Assembly: GCA_012799155.1 (NCBI GenBank)
Contig: JAAZLV010000077.1
Coordinates: 1 to 6,786, forward strand
DNA: 6,786 nucleotides
Direction: 5' to 3'
Source: Bacteroidales bacterium
GTDB taxonomy: Bacteria; Bacteroidota; Bacteroidia; Bacteroidales; Dysgonomonadaceae
How positions within the stretch are numbered: position 1 is the first letter of the stretch; every line of letters begins with the position of its first letter. Under the pieces are notes generated by a model, which saw only the letters and a list, made by a program, of their open reading frames with translations, was not told the origin of the DNA and did not search any database. Shown piece after piece: positions 4,550-6,786 of this stretch. Made by a program: the position numbers and the translations under genes.

Positions 4550-6085
4550 ATGTTTAAAAATCATCCTAAAGGACTGCTCGCCGCATCACTGGCGAACATG
4601 GGGGAGCGATTTGGTTTTTACACCATGATGGCGATCCTGACACTCTTCTTAATGACCAAGTTCGGACTGGACGAGACCACCACCGGTATCATCTACTCCA
4701 TCTTTTATGCATCCATCTACCTGCTGGCTCTCGTGGGTGGGTTGCTGGCCGACAAGACCCGCAATTACAAGGGAATCATCATGACGGGCCTGTTGCTGAT
4801 GTCAGCGGGTTACGTGATCATTGCCATCCCTACCCCGACACCGGTACCGGCTGACAAGTTCGCCCTGTTCCTTGCAATCAGCTGCTTGGGATTACTGGTG
4901 ATCGCTTTTGGAAACGGCCTCTTCAAGGGGAACCTCCAGGCACTTGTGGGGCAGATGTATGACGACCCGAAGTACAGCAAGATGCGCGACTCAGGGTTCC
5001 AACTCTTTTACATGTTCATCAATGTGGGAGCTATCTTCGCTCCCTTCCTGGCGGTAGGTGTCCGGAATTGGTGGGTGGAGAAGAATGGTTTTCTCTACAA
5101 TGCCGACCTGCCGACGCTGGCGCATCAGTACCTGGGCAACACCATCACGGCCGAGGGAAGTGAACGTTTTCAGCGACTGGCCGGAGAAGTGGGTTACAGT
5201 GGCAGCGACATGACAGCTTTTGCCGGTGATTATCTCAACGTCTTCACCACCGGCTTCCACTATGCCTTTGCGGTAGCCATTGTTGCGATGCTAATCTCAC
5301 TGGTGATCTATATGATCAACAAGAACAAATTCCCCGATCCGGCGAACAAACATGCAGCAGCAGCAGGAGGTACAGCGGTGACAGAGATGGACATCAAAGA
5401 GGTGAAGCAACGCCTCTATGCGCTTTTCGCCGTCTTCGCGGTGGTAATATTCTTCTGGTTCTCGTTCCACCAGAACGGGCTCACCCTCACCTTTTTCGCC
5501 AAGGACTACACCGACCTGAGCCAGATAAGGCTAAACCTGGGCTTCGCCACACTGGAAGGAGCCGAGATCTTCCAGTCAATCAACCCCTTCTTCGTGGTGT
5601 TCCTCACTCCAATCATCGTAGGCTTCTTCGGATGGCTTCGCTCCAAAGGCAATGAGCCCTCCACACCGCGTAAGATTGCAATCGGTATGGGTATAGCCGC
5701 CCTGGCTTATGCCGTAATGGCACTGGGATCCATGGGACTTCCCTTCAAAAGTGAGCTGGATGCAATGGGCGGACTGCCTGATGCGGCCCGTGTCACACCC
5801 TGGTTGCTGATCGGCACCTATTTTATCCTGACCGTGGCGGAGCTGTTCATCAGTCCCTTGGGCATCTCTTTCGTTTCGAAGGTAGCCCCTCCCAAATACC
5901 AGGGAATCATGCAGGGGGCATGGCTGGGTGCCACCGCCGTGGGCAACAGCCTGCTCTTCATCGGTGCCATCTTCTACAAGTCAATCTCCATGAGTGCCAC
6001 CTGGATGGTCTTCGTGGTTGCATGTCTCATCTCCATGTTCACCATGCTGGCGATGATCAAATGGCTGGAGAGGATTGCTAAATAA
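4550..6085 (+). CDS. POT/PTR2-family proton-coupled di-/tripeptide transporter
   Basis: This 511-residue inner-membrane protein has about twelve hydrophobic segments and belongs to the proton-dependent oligopeptide transporter branch of the major facilitator superfamily. Signatures are the N-terminal NMGERFGFY (16-24), GGLLADKTRNYKG (63-75), the conserved lysine region FGNGLFKGNL (120-129, K126), the PTR2 motif FQLFYMFINVGAIFAP (150-165), and VAELFISPLG (429-438, E431), matching the substrate/proton glutamate of the C-terminal half. The usual ExxERF begins with Asn here (N16), so one acidic residue is missing. A roughly 60-residue polar segment (172-232) separates two membrane segments in the first half. 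The frame is open upstream to a TTG at 4499, but the ATG at 4550 is preferred because the -7 box overlaps that TTG and residues from the ATG onwards fit the family. It is a single-gene unit with its own promoter and terminator, divergent from the aromatic operon. It is presumed to import peptides; substrate range cannot be read from sequence. Confidence 0.91.
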   Translation: MFKNHPKGLLAASLANMGERFGFYTMMAILTLFLMTKFGLDETTTGIIYSIFYASIYLLALVGGLLADKTRNYKGIIMTGLLLMSAGYVIIAIPTPTPVPADKFALFLAISCLGLLVIAFGNGLFKGNLQALVGQMYDDPKYSKMRDSGFQLFYMFINVGAIFAPFLAVGVRNWWVEKNGFLYNADLPTLAHQYLGNTITAEGSERFQRLAGEVGYSGSDMTAFAGDYLNVFTTGFHYAFAVAIVAMLISLVIYMINKNKFPDPANKHAAAAGGTAVTEMDIKEVKQRLYALFAVFAVVIFFWFSFHQNGLTLTFFAKDYTDLSQIRLNLGFATLEGAEIFQSINPFFVVFLTPIIVGFFGWLRSKGNEPSTPRKIAIGMGIAALAYAVMALGSMGLPFKSELDAMGGLPDAARVTPWLLIGTYFILTVAELFISPLGISFVSKVAPPKYQGIMQGAWLGATAVGNSLLFIGAIFYKSISMSATWMVFVVACLISMFTMLAMIKWLERIAK

Positions 6086-6114
6086 AAGCACAACTTTTCA
6101 ATTGAACGAATCAG

Positions 6115-6140
6115 GCCGGAGGATTTCCCTCCGGCTTTTT
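6115..6140 (+). terminator. Intrinsic terminator after the peptide transporter gene
   Basis: GCCGGAGG (6115-6122) pairs perfectly with CCTCCGGC (6128-6135) around a 5-nt loop and is followed by TTTTT (6136-6140). It lies 30 nt after the transporter stop codon and separates that gene from dnaE. Confidence 0.93.
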
Positions 6141-6242
6141 CGTGGAATTGATCCCCGTGTCAAAGAGACTCTCCCAATGAGAGATAGATTCTATGGTTGA
6201 TAACTTGTTGCGATAAGCGGAAAAAGCTTCCCCCTTTTTCAG

Positions 6243-6250
6243 TATATTTG
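6243..6250 (+). promoter_or_regulatory. Putative promoter (-7 box) for dnaE
   Basis: TATATTTG is an exact match to TAnnTTTG and the same octamer as the transporter's -7 box. No good TTTG is seen at the -33 distance. The implied start at about A6257 would leave a 26-nt leader before the dnaE ATG. It lies after the terminator at 6115-6140, so dnaE has its own transcription start. Confidence 0.6.
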
Positions 6251-6282
6251 CCCTATATAACCCAAGGCAACAATTCAGAAAC

Positions 6283-6786
6283 ATGCATCCATTTGTTCAT
6301 CTTCACGTCCACTCCCAATATTCGCTGCTCGACGGGCAAGCCAGCATCCAGCGACTTGTTGACAAAGCCATGAACGACGGCATGCCTGCCATCGCCCTGA
6401 CCGATCATGGAGCGATGTATGGCATCAAGGAGTTCCTCAACTACTGCAACAAGAAAAACGGCCCACACAAAACGGAAATTGCAAAGCTGAGGAAAGAAAT
6501 CGACTCGCTCAAAAATGAAGATGATTCAACCGGCAGGAAGGCCGCGCTGCAACAACAGTTGCAGGCGGCAGAACAGAAGCTGTTTAAGCCGATTGTGGGA
6601 TGCGAGTGTTACCTGGCACGACGCGACCGCTTCTCACAGTCGGAGAAGATCGATGGGAGCGGTTGGCACCTGGTAGTGCTGGCCAAGAACCTGACAGGGT
6701 ACAAGAACCTGGTGAAGCTGGTTTCCAAGAGCTGGACCGAGGGATTTTACTACCGTCCCCGCATCGACAAGGAGCTGCTGGAACAA
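6283..6786 (+). CDS. dnaE: DNA polymerase III alpha subunit, N-terminal part (3' end outside window)
   Basis: The window holds the first 168 residues from the ATG at 6283, still open at the edge. The product is the catalytic subunit of the replicative polymerase. Visible is most of the N-terminal PHP domain: FVHLHVHSQYSLLDG (4-18) with the HxH pair H8/H10, then IALTDHGAMYGIKEF (37-51) with D41-H42, then FKPIVGCECYLARR (101-114), GWHLVVLAKN (127-136) and WTEGFYYRPRIDKELL (151-166). Residues about 62-100, between the second and third blocks, are rich in Lys, Glu, Gln and Leu and look like a charged helical or coiled-coil insertion. Bacteroidetes DnaE proteins commonly carry such an insertion here. 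The PHP metal-binding residues that can be seen are intact. Polymerase palm, fingers and clamp-binding parts lie outside the window. Confidence 0.94.
   Translation, partial: MHPFVHLHVHSQYSLLDGQASIQRLVDKAMNDGMPAIALTDHGAMYGIKEFLNYCNKKNGPHKTEIAKLRKEIDSLKNEDDSTGRKAALQQQLQAAEQKLFKPIVGCECYLARRDRFSQSEKIDGSGWHLVVLAKNLTGYKNLVKLVSKSWTEGFYYRPRIDKELLEQ

Noticed and set aside
6169..6183. Small inverted repeat CTCTC/GAGAG upstream of dnaE
   Set aside because: It is only 5 bp with a 5-nt loop; such a repeat is expected by chance and has no T tract.

Overview
This window looks like a chromosomal segment of a Bacteroidales bacterium, perhaps of the Dysgonomonadaceae/Porphyromonadaceae type. Three things suggest this. 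The protein families have a Bacteroidetes flavour: a DAHP synthase with a C-terminal chorismate mutase, and a DnaE with a charged insertion in its PHP domain. Three intergenic regions carry boxes matching the Bacteroidetes -7 consensus TAnnTTTG. Start codons are preceded by A-rich sequence rather than strong Shine-Dalgarno sites. The genus is inference.

Layout. Positions 1-100 (+) are the C-terminal end of a probable cyclophilin-type peptidyl-prolyl isomerase. It converges on a four-gene minus-strand operon across a long hairpin (120-169). In transcription order the operon is prephenate dehydratase (4169-3321), a class I/II aminotransferase (3311-2130), DAHP synthase fused to chorismate mutase (2039-969) and prephenate dehydrogenase (951-178). 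Together these supply the entry step of the shikimate pathway and the whole branch from chorismate to phenylalanine and tyrosine. On the plus strand, divergent from the operon, is a POT/PTR2-family peptide transporter (4550-6085) with a textbook terminator (6115-6140). It is followed by the 5' part of dnaE (6283 to the window edge).

The standout is the roughly 195-nt leader of the aromatic operon (about 4363-4170, minus strand). It encodes an 18-residue GTG-started leader peptide, VNGSTFAYSFWFYFYFSR. Nine of its residues are aromatic, seven of them in one unbroken run, and all of Phe, Tyr and Trp are present. One nucleotide after its stop codon begins a 12-nt segment that can pair with a segment lying within the 5' arm of an intrinsic terminator just upstream of pheA. 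The terminator and this antiterminator are mutually exclusive. This is a complete ribosome-mediated transcription attenuator, predicted to sense charged aromatic tRNAs and to control all four genes. Enzyme-level control probably adds to it, through the ACT domain of the dehydratase and the chorismate mutase domain of the DAHP synthase.

The peptide transporter may bring in amino acids as peptides, but no shared regulation with the operon is visible beyond the common intergenic region. No mobile elements, CRISPR arrays, tRNA or rRNA genes were seen.
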